Notes under the pieces: generated by a model | Database searches by the model: none | Told to the model about the DNA's origin: nothing | The model's input: only the letters and a program-made list of their open reading frames with translations | Origin: Actinomycetes bacterium | Lineage (GTDB): Bacteria > Actinomycetota > Actinomycetes > Nanopelagicales > Nanopelagicaceae | Direction: 5' to 3' | Assembly (NCBI GenBank): GCA_919902125.1 | Contig: CAKKQM010000010.1 | Span: forward strand, 10,557 to 45,888 | Length of the DNA: 35,332 nt | Program-made: the position numbers and the translations under genes | Shown: one piece after another, positions 14,738 through 25,031 of the stretch | Layout of the letters: each line of letters begins with the position of its first letter | Position numbering within the stretch: the first letter of the stretch is position 1

Positions 14738-15151
14738 CTATCGCTTACTCGACTTACGTGCCACCAATCGCGTCGCTGACCAATCAGTGGCAATAGCAAA
14801 CGTTGAGGTCTGACTCAATCCAGCAATTGGAGCTGCGTCTTGAATATCACTTGGTTCCACATGGCCAATCCTGCCAGCCTTTGGTGTTAGAACCCATATT
14901 TGTCCGCTCTCGGATAAATACGTAAGGCCATCAACCAATTCATCCACAAGATCGCCGTCGCCGTCGCGCCACCAAAGCAGAACAGCATCAACGACTTCTT
15001 GAATGTCGCCAGTAAGAAATTGATTTCCGGTAATTTGGGTAATGCCTTGACGCAAGGTTTCATCGCAATCATTGCTATGGCCGACCTCCACTATGAGGTA
15101 GCCAGGTTCAAAGCCCATCCGTGTTGCCATTGACTCCGTGCGGGTAGTCAC
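14738..15151 (-). CDS. DUF3052 family protein
   Basis: 137 residues from GTG 15151, with a strong GGAGAGG ribosome site 10 bases upstream; an internal ATG at 15130 is a weaker candidate. Conserved parts are GFEPGYLIVEVG, the acidic WWRDGDGDLVDELVDGLTYL stretch and IWVLTPKAGRIGHVEPSDI. The family is restricted mainly to actinobacteria and has no established function. It is divergent from aceE over a 210-base gap and ends 10 bases before the peroxiredoxin start, so it is probably cotranscribed with the peroxiredoxin. Confidence 0.85.
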   Translation of the reverse strand: MTTRTESMATRMGFEPGYLIVEVGHSNDCDETLRQGITQITGNQFLTGDIQEVVDAVLLWWRDGDGDLVDELVDGLTYLSESGQIWVLTPKAGRIGHVEPSDIQDAAPIAGLSQTSTFAIATDWSATRLVARKSSKR

Positions 15152-15361
15152 AAACTCTTATCCTCTCCTTATATTGATGATCCATGTACCGATGACCAAG
15201 TCCACCTAAGAGTTGCTTTTTTCGCAAGCCTTTTTGGGACTTAAATCCTAATTTCCCCATATTTTGCTCAAATCCTGATGTTGATAGGGTCGCTATCCCA
15301 TCTATCGGTCGAGTAAAAGCGCCAATGTGACGCAAGAGGCTAAAGAGGGAAAGATAGGGGT

Positions 15362-18082
15362 ATGAGCGAAATTTTTGAGGCGCCCGATCAGGTTATAGAC
15401 CAACTTGTAGATACCGATCCGGAAGAGACAGCTGAATGGCACGCTTCTTTTGATTCAGCCCTCTCTCATGCCGGACCAGTCCGTGCCCGATACCTAATGC
15501 TCAGCCTCTTGCAGCGTGCACGTGAAAAAAATGTTGGTATCCCCAATCTACTTACGACTGATTACATCAACACGATCCCACCTGAACGCGAACCAGAATT
15601 TCCTGGAGATGAAGCCATTGAACGTCAAATCCGGGCATTTATCCGTTGGAATGCGGCGATGTTGGTGCATCGCGCGCAACGTCCAGGCGTTGGCGTCGGT
15701 GGGCATATTTCAACGTATGCATCATCTGCGGCCTTATATGAAGTGGGCTTCAATCACTTCTTCCGCGGTAAAGATCATCCCGGCGGCGGGGATCAGATCT
15801 ACTTCCAAGGTCATGCAAGCCCTGGAATGTATGCGCGCGCATTTCTGGAGGGACGCTTCAGCGAAGATCAACTTGATGGATTTCGCCAGGAACTTTCACA
15901 CATCGGCGGCGGACTTTCTTCATATCCTCATCCCCGTTTGATGCCGGAGTTCTGGGAATTTCCAACAGTCTCCATGGGCCTTGGCCCGATCAATGCAATT
16001 TATCAAGCTCGATTTAATCGTTACCTACATAACCGTGGCATTAAAGACACCAGCGATCAAAATGTCTGGGCATTCTTAGGCGATGGCGAGATGGATGAAG
16101 TAGAAAGCCTTGGCGCAATTGGACTTGCTGCCCGGGAAGGCCTCGACAATCTCACCTTCGTTATTAACTGCAACTTGCAACGCCTTGATGGACCGGTGCG
16201 CGGCAACGGCAAGATCATCCAAGAGCTTGAATCGATCTTTGGTGGTGCAGGGTGGAACGTCCTCAAAGTTGTATGGGGTCGCGAATGGGATCCGCTACTG
16301 GCCCAAGATCGTGAGGGTGCGCTTGTCCAATTAATGAACCAGACCCCTGATGGTGATTACCAGACTCTCAAAGCTGAAAATGGCGCATACGTACGTGAAC
16401 ATTTCTTTGGCAAAGATCCACGCACCGCAGCAATGGTTGCTAACTGGAGCGATGATCAGATCTGGCATCTCAAACGTGGCGGTCATGACTATCACAAACT
16501 TTATGCGGCATATCATGCAGCGACGCAACACAAGGGACGCCCAACAGTCATCCTTGCCAAAACCATTAAGGGCTGGACTCTGGGTTCGCACTTCGAAGGC
16601 CGCAACTCCACCCATCAAATGAAGAAGATGACAATGGAAGATATCGTCATGTTCCGCGATCGTTTGAGAATTCCAATTCCTGATAGCCAACTTGATGCAA
16701 AATTGCCGCCGTACTTCCGACCTGCAGAAAATTCGGAAGAAAATCAATATCTCATCGAACGCCGCCTGGCCCTGGGCGGCTCACTTCCACGCCGTCGGTC
16801 AATTTCTAAGCCCTTGCCGCAACCACCTGACTCGGTTTACGACTCGGTCAAACGTGGTTCAGGTCGTCAAGAAATAGCAACCACGATGGCATTTGTCCGC
16901 ATGCTGAAAGATCTTATTAAAGATCCAGCCATTGGAAACCGATTTGTTCCGATTATTCCCGACGAAGCTCGCACATTCGGTATGGATGCGTTATTCCCAA
17001 CGCTGAAGATCTACTCTCCACTGGGCCAGACCTATACCTCTGTAGATCGCGAGTTGTTGCTCTCTTACAAGGAATCAACCTCTGGGGTGATTCTGCATGA
17101 AGGTATTAATGAAGCTGGCTCAGTCGCATCATTTACTGCCGTAGGTACGTCTTACTCAACCCATGACGAGCCGATGATCCCGATTTACATCTTCTACTCA
17201 ATGTTCGGTTTCCAGCGGACTGGCGATGCATTCTGGGCGGCAAGTGACCAGATGACTCGAGGTTTTGTCCTTGGCGCAACGGCAGGACGGACAACTCTTA
17301 ACGGAGAAGGCCTGCAACATGAAGATGGACATTCCCTTCTCCTTGCTTCCACCAACCCAGCAGTAGTTGCCTATGATCCAGCTTTTGGGTTTGAACTTGG
17401 ACATATTGTTAAAGATGGTCTGCGCCGAATGTACGGCGAAAATAGCGAAAATATCTACTACTACTTGACCGTCTACAACGAGCCGTACATGCAACCGGCA
17501 GAACCAGAGAACCTCGATGTTGAAGGTTTACTACGTGGAATTTACGCTTACTCCCCCGCAACCAAGAGCACAAAGAAGCAAGCTCAAATCTTAGCTTCGG
17601 GGGTTGGTGTGAATTGGGCCCTTAAAGCCCAAGAACTCTTGGCAAATGACTGGGGCGTGGCTGCATCAGTCTGGTCGGTAACTTCCTGGAACGAATTGCG
17701 TCGGGATGGTCTGGATGTGAATCGTCATAACTTGCTGCATCCAGAGGATCAGAAGCAGGCATACATCACGAGCAAACTGACAGGGGCGCAAGGCCCAGTT
17801 GTTGCGGTAAGTGATTTCATGTGCGCCGTGCAAGATCAGATTGCCCCCTGGGTAGAACAGCCATTCTTCTCTCTGGGTACAGATGGCTTCGGACTCTCCG
17901 ACACCCGTGGAGCACTGCGTCGCCACTTCAAAGTCGATGCTGAATCGATTGCTATCGCCGTCTTGACGCAACTTGCCAAGAGCGGCGAAGTAGAGCAGAG
18001 CGTCATCACAGAAGCAATTGAGAAATATCAAATCTTTGACATTTCCGCCGCCGATCCTGGCAATACCGAAGGCTCCGGTTGA
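15362..18082 (+). CDS. aceE: Pyruvate dehydrogenase E1 component, homodimeric type
   Basis: 906 residues, the full length of single-chain AceE. It decarboxylates pyruvate with thiamine diphosphate and transfers the acetyl unit to the lipoyl domain of E2. The ThDP-binding motif runs from GDGEMDE (near residue 240) to FVINCNLQ. Other AceE hallmarks are [59 protein letters not shown] and [12 protein letters not shown]-like [11 protein letters not shown] in the C-terminal half. A GAGGGA ribosome-like site lies 11 bases before the ATG. The stop TGA overlaps the TTG start of glgE, which ties central carbon flux to storage-glucan synthesis in one transcript, an arrangement worth noting. Confidence 0.97.
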   Translation: MSEIFEAPDQVIDQLVDTDPEETAEWHASFDSALSHAGPVRARYLMLSLLQRAREKNVGIPNLLTTDYINTIPPEREPEFPGDEAIERQIRAFIRWNAAMLVHRAQRPGVGVGGHISTYASSAALYEVGFNHFFRGKDHPGGGDQIYFQGHASPGMYARAFLEGRFSEDQLDGFRQELSHIGGGLSSYPHPRLMPEFWEFPTVSMGLGPINAIYQARFNRYLHNRGIKDTSDQNVWAFLGDGEMDEVESLGAIGLAAREGLDNLTFVINCNLQRLDGPVRGNGKIIQELESIFGGAGWNVLKVVWGREWDPLLAQDREGALVQLMNQTPDGDYQTLKAENGAYVREHFFGKDPRTAAMVANWSDDQIWHLKRGGHDYHKLYAAYHAATQHKGRPTVILAKTIKGWTLGSHFEGRNSTHQMKKMTMEDIVMFRDRLRIPIPDSQLDAKLPPYFRPAENSEENQYLIERRLALGGSLPRRRSISKPLPQPPDSVYDSVKRGSGRQEIATTMAFVRMLKDLIKDPAIGNRFVPIIPDEARTFGMDALFPTLKIYSPLGQTYTSVDRELLLSYKESTSGVILHEGINEAGSVASFTAVGTSYSTHDEPMIPIYIFYSMFGFQRTGDAFWAASDQMTRGFVLGATAGRTTLNGEGLQHEDGHSLLLASTNPAVVAYDPAFGFELGHIVKDGLRRMYGENSENIYYYLTVYNEPYMQPAEPENLDVEGLLRGIYAYSPATKSTKKQAQILASGVGVNWALKAQELLANDWGVAASVWSVTSWNELRRDGLDVNRHNLLHPEDQKQAYITSKLTGAQGPVVAVSDFMCAVQDQIAPWVEQPFFSLGTDGFGLSDTRGALRRHFKVDAESIAIAVLTQLAKSGEVEQSVITEAIEKYQIFDISAADPGNTEGSG

Positions 18083-19803
18083 TCGGCCGAATCCCAATCG
18101 CTGATATCTCCCCCGTTGTCTACTTCGGTGGAGAGTTTGTCCATGTTAAAGCAATACCTGGTGAAGAAATCACTATCGCCGCCACAGTTATCCGGGAAAG
18201 CGATGCAGCCTTTGGCGCGTATGTAATTCTCTTCGATAGCGTAGGGAAAGAAATCGCACGAGTGGAAATGTATGAAATCTGGCCGAAAAGCGATCGTTAT
18301 AAAGGAACTTTGGCCCTGCCAAAGACAGGTGATTACACTTTTTGTATTGAGGCCCGTGATGAAACAACCACTCCACAACTACTATCTCGATCAGAGTTTT
18401 TTCCATTGCGCGCTGATCGCGAACGGGCGCTTGTCGGCGCTTGGTACGAATTTTTCCCACGGAGCGAAGGTGCAACAAAAAATGCTAGCGGCACTTTCGC
18501 TACAGCTGCGCAGCGGCTGCCAGATATTGCTGCCATGGGATTTGATGTCATTTATCTGCCGCCAGTACATCCGATCGGGCACTCGCATCGTAAAGGTGCA
18601 AATAATTCGCTAAGCGCTAGGCCAGAAGATCCTGGTGTGCCCTGGGCAATTGGCAATAAAGATGGCGGGCATGATGCAATCAACCCCGATCTTGGAACGC
18701 TGGCAGATTTTGAGCAATTTGTTTCTTCTGCCAAAAAAGTTGGCTTGGAAGTTGCAATGGATCTTGCGCTACAAACATCCCCTGACCATCCCTGGGTAAA
18801 AGAGCACCCCAATTGGTTTACCCATCGCTCCGATGGAACTATCGCATATGCCGAGAATCCACCAAAAAAATACCAAGATATCTATCCGCTCAATTTTGAT
18901 CAGGATTACGAAGGGCTTTTGCAGGAAGTCTTACGGATCATTCGTTTTTGGATCGCAAAAGGTGTCACACTATTCCGAGTTGATAATCCGCACACCAAAC
19001 CAGTCCATTTCTGGCATGAGTTGCTAACGGTGATTCACAATGAGTCTCCCGAAATTATTTTCCTTGCCGAAGCTTTCACCCGTCCTGCAATGATGCAGGC
19101 GCTTGCTAAAGCTGGCTTCCATCAGTCGTATACCTACTTCACATGGCGTACGACGAAGCAAGAAATTATTTCTTACGGCAATGAAGTAGCCCAAGAAACA
19201 AGTGCATTCTTTCGCCCAAACTTCTGGGTCAATACCCCAGATATCTTGCCCTTCCATCTACAAAGCGGAATCCCTGCAATGTTTGCACTACGCGCAGTTC
19301 TTGCTGCAACTCTTGCTCCCTCATGGGGTATGTACGCAGGCTACGAACTCTTCGAGCATCGCCCCTCTAATGAAGGTGGCGAAGAGTACTTAACTTCAGA
19401 GAAATATCAGATCCGCATCCGTGACTGGGATGGGGCGCAAAAGAAAGGCTTAAGCCTTGCGCCATTTATCACTCAACTCAATCAGATCCGTCGGGCGCAT
19501 CCAGCTCTCCAACGATTGCGTAACTTGGTATTTCATCATACTGACTCCGATGCCATCATTGCTTATTCCAAACGCGCGGGATCTGACCTCCTATTGGTCG
19601 TCGTCAATCTAGATCCAACCGTTGCCCAAGAAACAACTGTGCATTGGGATATGAGCGCGCTCGGTCTCAACAAAGATAGTTTCACTGTCACTGATCTTTT
19701 GGATGGTTCAACTTTTTCTTGGTCTGCTCAAACTTTTATTCATCTTGACCCAAACAAACCTACTGGCAAAGTTGCACATATCGCTCATGTGGAAATGAGT
19801 TAG
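18079..19803 (+). CDS. glgE: Alpha-1,4-glucan:maltose-1-phosphate maltosyltransferase, compact form
   Basis: Extends alpha-1,4-glucan using maltose 1-phosphate (GH13_3). 574 residues from TTG 18079, which overlaps the aceE stop; [14 protein letters not shown] matches the family N-terminus. Catalytic residues are present: nucleophile D302 ([10 protein letters not shown]), acid/base E331 (LAEAFTRP) and D388 (NTPDIL). GlgE is usually 660-700 residues. Here the N domain (1-95) runs almost directly into the catalytic barrel (AWYEFFPRS, 121), so about 100 residues corresponding to the helical insert (domain S) of the mycobacterial and Streptomyces enzymes are missing. That insert contributes to the dimer in known structures. 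The maltose-1-phosphate-forming enzyme (GlgM or TreS/Pep2) is not in the window. glgB follows after one base. Confidence 0.95.
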   Translation: MIGRIPIADISPVVYFGGEFVHVKAIPGEEITIAATVIRESDAAFGAYVILFDSVGKEIARVEMYEIWPKSDRYKGTLALPKTGDYTFCIEARDETTTPQLLSRSEFFPLRADRERALVGAWYEFFPRSEGATKNASGTFATAAQRLPDIAAMGFDVIYLPPVHPIGHSHRKGANNSLSARPEDPGVPWAIGNKDGGHDAINPDLGTLADFEQFVSSAKKVGLEVAMDLALQTSPDHPWVKEHPNWFTHRSDGTIAYAENPPKKYQDIYPLNFDQDYEGLLQEVLRIIRFWIAKGVTLFRVDNPHTKPVHFWHELLTVIHNESPEIIFLAEAFTRPAMMQALAKAGFHQSYTYFTWRTTKQEIISYGNEVAQETSAFFRPNFWVNTPDILPFHLQSGIPAMFALRAVLAATLAPSWGMYAGYELFEHRPSNEGGEEYLTSEKYQIRIRDWDGAQKKGLSLAPFITQLNQIRRAHPALQRLRNLVFHHTDSDAIIAYSKRAGSDLLLVVVNLDPTVAQETTVHWDMSALGLNKDSFTVTDLLDGSTFSWSAQTFIHLDPNKPTGKVAHIAHVEMS

Positions 19804-19804
19804 C

Positions 19805-21676
19805 GTGGCTTATCTCAATCCACATTCCACGCTTGGAGAGTTGGATCTCTATCTCATCGGCAAAGGATGCCACGAAAAACTCTGGGAAGTTCTGGGAGCG
19901 CATATCAAGCGCGCCAAATCTGGAAAGTTACTTGGCACTATCTTCACTCTGTGGGCGCCCAATGCCCAAGCGGTCAGCCTGATCTGCGATGCAAATTTCT
20001 GGGATCGTAACTCTCATAAGATGAAACGCGTTGGTCGCAGCGGCATCTGGGAAATATTTATTCCCGATCTGGGCGCCGGGCTGAGATATAAATTTGCCAT
20101 TCAACAAGGTGATGGTCGATGGGTTGATCACGCCGATCCGCTTGCTCACCATACTGAAATTCCGCCGTTGACCGCCTCGGTTCTCTTTGAGTCTCAATTC
20201 CAATGGAGTGATACGGATTGGATCGCAAAACGTGAGAAGTTTGAATCCTGGCGCAGACCTGTATCTATCTATGAAGTACACCTTGGGTCTTGGAAACTCG
20301 GCTTAAATTATCGCCAGCTCGCCAAAGAATTAGTTTCTTACGCGAAAGAGCAGGGTTTCACCCATATCGAATTTCTGCCCGTTATGGAGCACCCCTATGG
20401 CCCATCTTGGGGTTACCAAGTCACCTCGTTCTTTGCGCCAACATCGCGCTTTGGCTCCCCCGATGAATTCCGCTTCCTTATTGCCGAACTACACAAAGCA
20501 GAGATTGGAGTCATCCTGGATTGGGTTCCTGCCCACTTTCCTAAAGATGAATGGGCCTTGGCACGCTTTGATGGCACAGCACTCTATGAACATGCAGACC
20601 CGCGGTTAGGCGAGCACCCTGACTGGGGAACTTTCATATTTAACTTTGGTCGCAATGAGGTGCGCAATTTTCTGGTGGCAAGTGCTCTCTATTGGTTGAC
20701 TGAATTTCATATTGATGGCTTACGGGTTGATGCGGTCGCCTCAATGCTTTACCTTGATTACTCTCGCAAAGAAGGTGAATGGTTACCCAATAAAGATGGT
20801 GGGCGTGAAAATCTAGAAGCGGTACAACTCCTCAAGGAAGTAACTACTGCTGCCTACAGAACTCATCCCGGGATTATGATGATTGCAGAAGAATCAACAG
20901 CTTGGTCTGGGGTCTCAAGGAGCACCGATTTAGGCGGGCTTGGTTTTGGTTTTAAATGGAATATGGGTTGGATGCATGACACATTAACCTACCTGCAACG
21001 CGATCCTATTCATCGCGTTCATCACCACAACGACATTACTTTCCCCATACTTTATGCATGGAGTGAGAACTATGTTCTGCCAATTTCGCATGATGAAGTT
21101 GTCCATGGCAAAGGCTCTCTGGTAAATAAGTTCCCTGGAGATCGTTGGCAGAAACTCGCCACCCTGCGGGCCCTCTATGGATTTATGTGGGCGCATCCAG
21201 GCAAAAAATTACTCTTTATGGGTAGCGAGTTCGCCCAAAATGATGAATGGGATGAGAGCCAAGGGCTGCAGTGGCACCTCACCGAATTCGATGAACACCG
21301 TGGTATCCAGAGAACAATTCAAGCGCTCAATGAAAAATACAGAATGACGTCAGCACTCTGGGAACGAGATACATCTCCGGAAGGATTCACTTGGCTTGTT
21401 GATCAAGATGCCGCCAGCAACATTCTGGCTTTCGCGCGCTGGGATGATTCTGGAAAGGCGTTGGTCTGCGTGACAAATTTCTCGCCCATCCCCCACGAGC
21501 GCTATACCTTGCCTCTTCCACTATCTGGGCGCTGGGTAGAAGTAATTAATACAGACAGCCTTGCCTTCGGTGGAAGTGGCGTCCAGAACGATGCGATAAA
21601 TGCCAGTGCCACAAGTGGCAATTACGTCAATCTGCGAGTTCCCCCACTTGCGACAATCTGGTTACAACAAGGCTAA
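19805..21676 (+). CDS. glgB: 1,4-alpha-glucan branching enzyme
   Basis: Introduces alpha-1,6 branches into glucan. 623 residues from GTG 19805, one base after the glgE stop. N-terminal CBM48 domain (about 20-120, TLWAPNAQAVSLICD), then a GH13 barrel with EVHLGSWK, the nucleophile Asp in GLRVDAVASMLYLDYSR, the acid Glu in IAEEST, and HDEVVHGK. The C-terminal beta domain ends VPPLATIWLQQG. With glgE it makes branched alpha-glucan for storage or export. The 3' end overlaps the convergent MFS gene by four bases. Confidence 0.96.
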   Translation: MAYLNPHSTLGELDLYLIGKGCHEKLWEVLGAHIKRAKSGKLLGTIFTLWAPNAQAVSLICDANFWDRNSHKMKRVGRSGIWEIFIPDLGAGLRYKFAIQQGDGRWVDHADPLAHHTEIPPLTASVLFESQFQWSDTDWIAKREKFESWRRPVSIYEVHLGSWKLGLNYRQLAKELVSYAKEQGFTHIEFLPVMEHPYGPSWGYQVTSFFAPTSRFGSPDEFRFLIAELHKAEIGVILDWVPAHFPKDEWALARFDGTALYEHADPRLGEHPDWGTFIFNFGRNEVRNFLVASALYWLTEFHIDGLRVDAVASMLYLDYSRKEGEWLPNKDGGRENLEAVQLLKEVTTAAYRTHPGIMMIAEESTAWSGVSRSTDLGGLGFGFKWNMGWMHDTLTYLQRDPIHRVHHHNDITFPILYAWSENYVLPISHDEVVHGKGSLVNKFPGDRWQKLATLRALYGFMWAHPGKKLLFMGSEFAQNDEWDESQGLQWHLTEFDEHRGIQRTIQALNEKYRMTSALWERDTSPEGFTWLVDQDAASNILAFARWDDSGKALVCVTNFSPIPHERYTLPLPLSGRWVEVINTDSLAFGGSGVQNDAINASATSGNYVNLRVPPLATIWLQQG

Positions 21677-22851
21677 AGAGTACTTTTTTTAAGTGTCTTA
21701 GTAGTAAATGCCACTGCGATCAGCATCGCCGCTGGAATCATCAAAGCCACTCCGATCGAGGTGAGTTGGGCAGTCCAAGCAATAATGCCTTTACAGATGA
21801 AGACAAAAATGGTGTTGACCGCACCTAACTGCCCAAGAACAACACTGCCTGGCGCTTTCGAACGACGGTTGGCTGCACCCAAAAATATTGGTGCTAAGAA
21901 CGAAGCGCCCAATCCCGCAATAAACATCCCAAAGGTGACAATTGCAAAACCAAGCGTGGGGAAACTCTTGCTCACTTGAACACCAACTGTCACTGCCACA
22001 ATAAAAGCAACTCCGCCAGTAATCACAGAGAGTCTTACAAGGCGCTCAATCCCTATATGCACAGTGACGCGATGAACAGTAAGCCGGCCGGTAATCATGG
22101 CAAGCACAAAGAGGATGTAAGGGATGGTGCTTACTCCAGCGCTCATATGTAAATCTTCTTTGGCAAAAATTGTTGCCCAGTCGCCCATTGCGAACTCCAA
22201 CATGATTGCACAGGTTAACCCGACGCTTACTATCCAATCGATTCTAAAGGATGAAAAGAGAGTACGCATTGAGTACTCATCGTCAAATTCTTTGCTGCCC
22301 GACAACAAAGTAGAATCGAGTCTTTGCAAAAGTATCAACATCGCGGTGTAAACAACGACGGCTAGTACATCGATATGCACCACAAGCGGAACTCTCCCAG
22401 TAAGAAAACCAGAAAAAATTGCGGTGACGAGCGCACCTGCAGACCAGAAACCGTGCAATCTCGGCATGAGATTTTCTCCATTTGACGCTTCTTCATGAAA
22501 CGCCTGACCATTTACCGCAATATGAAAGGCAGAAATACTGGCACCCATTGCGATATTGGCGAGAAGAAATTCCCATATCGAGGTCACATGCACAATGAGA
22601 GAAATAGTGCCAAATAAAAGTGTGGCGCTGACAGTTAGAGCCTTGCGAGTACCAAAGCGATGCACGAGATGGCCCACGGTGAGCAGACTGATTAAGGAGC
22701 CAATTGCACTAGCGCTGATCAAAGTACCGAACTGACCATTACTTAAATGAAGATTCTGCTTTACTTCAGGAAAGCGCGGAACCCACGCGATGATGCCAAA
22801 TCCAAAAAGGAAGAAAAGAGCTGCCAACGCCCTGCGTTGCGGAGTATTCAT
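21673..22851 (-). CDS. MFS transporter
   Basis: 392 residues with about 12 predicted membrane segments. The major facilitator loop 2-3 signature is present as GHLVHRFGTRKALT. The closest general resemblance is to the FucP/YbjJ-like group of small MFS permeases (start RRALAALFFLFGFGIIAWVPRFPEVK). The substrate cannot be told. Its ATG overlaps the YbbN-like gene's stop (TAATG), making it the third gene of a DUF4032-ybbN-mfs operon; sugar or peptide transport would be speculation. Confidence 0.85.
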   Translation of the reverse strand: MNTPQRRALAALFFLFGFGIIAWVPRFPEVKQNLHLSNGQFGTLISASAIGSLISLLTVGHLVHRFGTRKALTVSATLLFGTISLIVHVTSIWEFLLANIAMGASISAFHIAVNGQAFHEEASNGENLMPRLHGFWSAGALVTAIFSGFLTGRVPLVVHIDVLAVVVYTAMLILLQRLDSTLLSGSKEFDDEYSMRTLFSSFRIDWIVSVGLTCAIMLEFAMGDWATIFAKEDLHMSAGVSTIPYILFVLAMITGRLTVHRVTVHIGIERLVRLSVITGGVAFIVAVTVGVQVSKSFPTLGFAIVTFGMFIAGLGASFLAPIFLGAANRRSKAPGSVVLGQLGAVNTIFVFICKGIIAWTAQLTSIGVALMIPAAMLIAVAFTTKTLKKSTL

Positions 22852-23705
22852 TAAAAAAGAGCGCTTGCCAGCGCGCTGCGAGCCTTGACTAACCGTGGAT
22901 CGGCAGGGTCAACTAATGCAAAAAGTTCGAGGAGGTGCGCTTTTGCGCGGCCTTGCTCACTTCCCTCAAATGTGCGTACGCAACGAAGTAGTCGATTAAA
23001 TGCCCCCTCCACATCTCCGCTAGCAATTTCAATATCAGCGCATTGAATTTGAAGTTCAAGGTTGTTGGGTTCAGTTGCTGCAGCCACAGAAACAGCCGCC
23101 GCATCAATGGCACTCGTACGGATAAGAAGCTGAGTTTGAGCCAGCCCCAACTTAGCAAATGAGTCTTGTGGCTTACGGGTAAGTAGTTTCTTGTATGCCG
23201 CTTCCGCGACAAGGAAATCACCTGCTTCAATGGCGGCAAGGGCTTCTTCCTCTTCTGGTTCCATGCGCTCTTCAACAGCAGATCCAATTCCTTGTTCGGC
23301 TGCAATAGCAAGAATTTTCTCTATCACCATCCGAATTTGCGCTTCGGGATAACTTTGTTCAAAGAGAGGGACAAGTTGTTCAGCGATGAGAGCAACCGCG
23401 TACGGAACTGTACGCGCTTGGAGTGCCTGTGCCACTTGGGTTTCTACATCAACATTGACCGTGCCAAGAACCCAACGATCTGCGTCGCTCATCTGCAAGG
23501 TCGATAAGATTTCTACAACTTTGATAGATTCAGGACTACGCACTGACCAACAGATCAGGATGACTGGCTTGGTGTGCGAAAGTGTGAGAAATTCTGTCGT
23601 GAAAGTGGCTGCGGTAACTTCTTTGCCTGCAGCAACCACCGGCACTGCTGGTTTTCCCAGCGCGCCAAGGTCGATAGCCCGACCAAAATTGGAAGATAAA
23701 GTCAT
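22851..23705 (-). CDS. YbbN/CnoX-like thioredoxin-TPR protein
   Basis: 284 residues. An N-terminal thioredoxin fold (about 30-130) is followed by a C-terminal TPR-like helical region (about 150-280) with EAGDFLVAEAAYKKLL. The redox motif position reads ILICWSVRSPES, with no CxxC pair, so it cannot act as a normal disulfide reductase. E. coli CnoX/YbbN, of similar build, is a chaperone-type protein that hands clients to GroEL and DnaK, and a holdase role is the likely function. It starts 7 bases after the DUF4032 stop with AGGA as ribosome site, and its stop overlaps the MFS start. Confidence 0.85.
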   Translation of the reverse strand: MTLSSNFGRAIDLGALGKPAVPVVAAGKEVTAATFTTEFLTLSHTKPVILICWSVRSPESIKVVEILSTLQMSDADRWVLGTVNVDVETQVAQALQARTVPYAVALIAEQLVPLFEQSYPEAQIRMVIEKILAIAAEQGIGSAVEERMEPEEEEALAAIEAGDFLVAEAAYKKLLTRKPQDSFAKLGLAQTQLLIRTSAIDAAAVSVAAATEPNNLELQIQCADIEIASGDVEGAFNRLLRCVRTFEGSEQGRAKAHLLELFALVDPADPRLVKARSALASALF

Positions 23706-23712
23706 TGTCCTA

Positions 23713-24936
23713 TCATGCCCTTAATTCAATACCGGAATCACGGCGGAAAGGCAGGACCTCAGAGATATAGGAGTGGGCCGCAAAATTAAGTCCGACATCG
23801 TGGCCAGCTTTCTCGCTCAGATACCAACGATGCTCCAACACTTCATGAAAGAGTTGTGCTGGCTCGATCCTTCCTTGAAGTTCAGGTGGGACCAGAGCAA
23901 TGATCGGTTGGAAAACTTCCCTCAACCATCGCATCGCACAGACTTCTATCGGTTCATCTGGTTTTGCTTCTCGCGTGCGATACCGATCAAAAGATGCAAT
24001 GAGGCGCTTGGCCTGCAATTCTTCCGTTTCCAAACCCACCAATTCGTGAAGGCGTTGTTGGTGATAACCCGCCGCAACTAATTTGGGTTGGAATCGCAAC
24101 GCATGATTGTCTCCATCGAGTAAGACTGAAACCTCTTCAACGGCAAAACCTAAATCTTGCAATTGGCGCATTGCGCCTTCCACCGCATGACGATCCTTAG
24201 GATCAAGAAGTTGCGGCTCTTTGAGCGTGGCCCACAATCTGCGGTAACGCTTGATAACGCCATCACTTGCGCGGACTGGATCCATACCGGGGTAGAGAAC
24301 GCCAGAGAGTGCCAAATCTTCAAGTTCTGCCGCAACGTTGAAGTGTGCAATATCTAAATCGTGCTCGCGTTGGCCATCGCTTAAAGTGTGTTGGAACTCG
24401 CCCGTCTCGGCATCGACCAGATAAGCTGCAAAACCTTCGGCATCTCTGCGGAAAAGAGCGTTGGAGAGAGAGCAATCCCCCCACCAGAACCCCAAGAGAT
24501 GCAACCTCACCAGAAGTAGCGCGAGCGCATTTGCCATGGTCATAACATCATGTGCGGTCATATTTCCAGTGAGCAGGACGCGATACGGCAACGAAAAGGG
24601 GAGAAATCGCGTCACCAAGGCACAGGGTAATTCCTCGCCGTTTGCATCTGTGCGCCCTTCGATTACAGCAATCGGCTCAACGCTGGGCGCGCTCAAATGA
24701 GAGAGTTGACGGAGCAACTGATATTCGCGATTGGCGAACTCAGCGACAGTTTCTTTTACGGCATAAATCTCACTATCGGGAGCTTGCGTTGCCCGCACCA
24801 GACGGACCACATGGCGCGAAATGCCTCGTTTTTCGGCAAGAGATGGATCCTCCGGCCACTCCTCCAGCGGCTGTTCCCATGGCAGACCTGTGATTGAAGC
24901 AATCTCCTCCCCCAATCCAGTGATCCGCAATGGCAT
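23713..24936 (-). CDS. DUF4032 protein with kinase-like fold
   Basis: 407 residues from ATG 24936 (GGAG 10 bases upstream); the frame continues to 24993 without family character. The first half looks like an atypical kinase of the LPS-kinase/aminoglycoside-phosphotransferase kind: lysine K61 in YAVKETVAEFANRE with E71, catalytic-loop-like WWGDCSLSNALF (D154, N159) and a metal-site-like LVDAETGEF (D175). The second half is the DUF4032 region, ending HRWYLSEKAGHDVGLNFAAH. The family is common in actinobacteria and its substrate is unknown. The kinase-like residues suggest a phosphotransferase or pseudokinase. First gene of an operon with ybbN-like and MFS genes. Confidence 0.8.
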   Translation of the reverse strand: MPLRITGLGEEIASITGLPWEQPLEEWPEDPSLAEKRGISRHVVRLVRATQAPDSEIYAVKETVAEFANREYQLLRQLSHLSAPSVEPIAVIEGRTDANGEELPCALVTRFLPFSLPYRVLLTGNMTAHDVMTMANALALLLVRLHLLGFWWGDCSLSNALFRRDAEGFAAYLVDAETGEFQHTLSDGQREHDLDIAHFNVAAELEDLALSGVLYPGMDPVRASDGVIKRYRRLWATLKEPQLLDPKDRHAVEGAMRQLQDLGFAVEEVSVLLDGDNHALRFQPKLVAAGYHQQRLHELVGLETEELQAKRLIASFDRYRTREAKPDEPIEVCAMRWLREVFQPIIALVPPELQGRIEPAQLFHEVLEHRWYLSEKAGHDVGLNFAAHSYISEVLPFRRDSGIELRA

Positions 24937-25019
24937 GGTGACATTCTCTCCTATCCCTCCTACCAATGCCAACGAGAGATGAATACGACTCACCTGATGA
25001 GATGATTGTCGCCACCGTT

Positions 25020-25025
25020 TACACT
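25020..25025 (+). promoter_or_regulatory. Leaderless -10 box of the AI-2E family gene
   Basis: TACACT ends 6 bases before ATG 25032, with no ribosome site. It supports that start over the longer frame from 24966. Confidence 0.5.
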
Positions 25026-25031
25026 AGTTAT

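Noticed and set aside
15152-15361. Small gene or riboswitch between DUF3052 and aceE
   Set aside because: The 210-base divergent gap has no credible frame with a start and ribosome site and no recognised aptamer; it has A/T-rich promoter-like sequence and a weak TTGATA-N16-TATCGG pair only.
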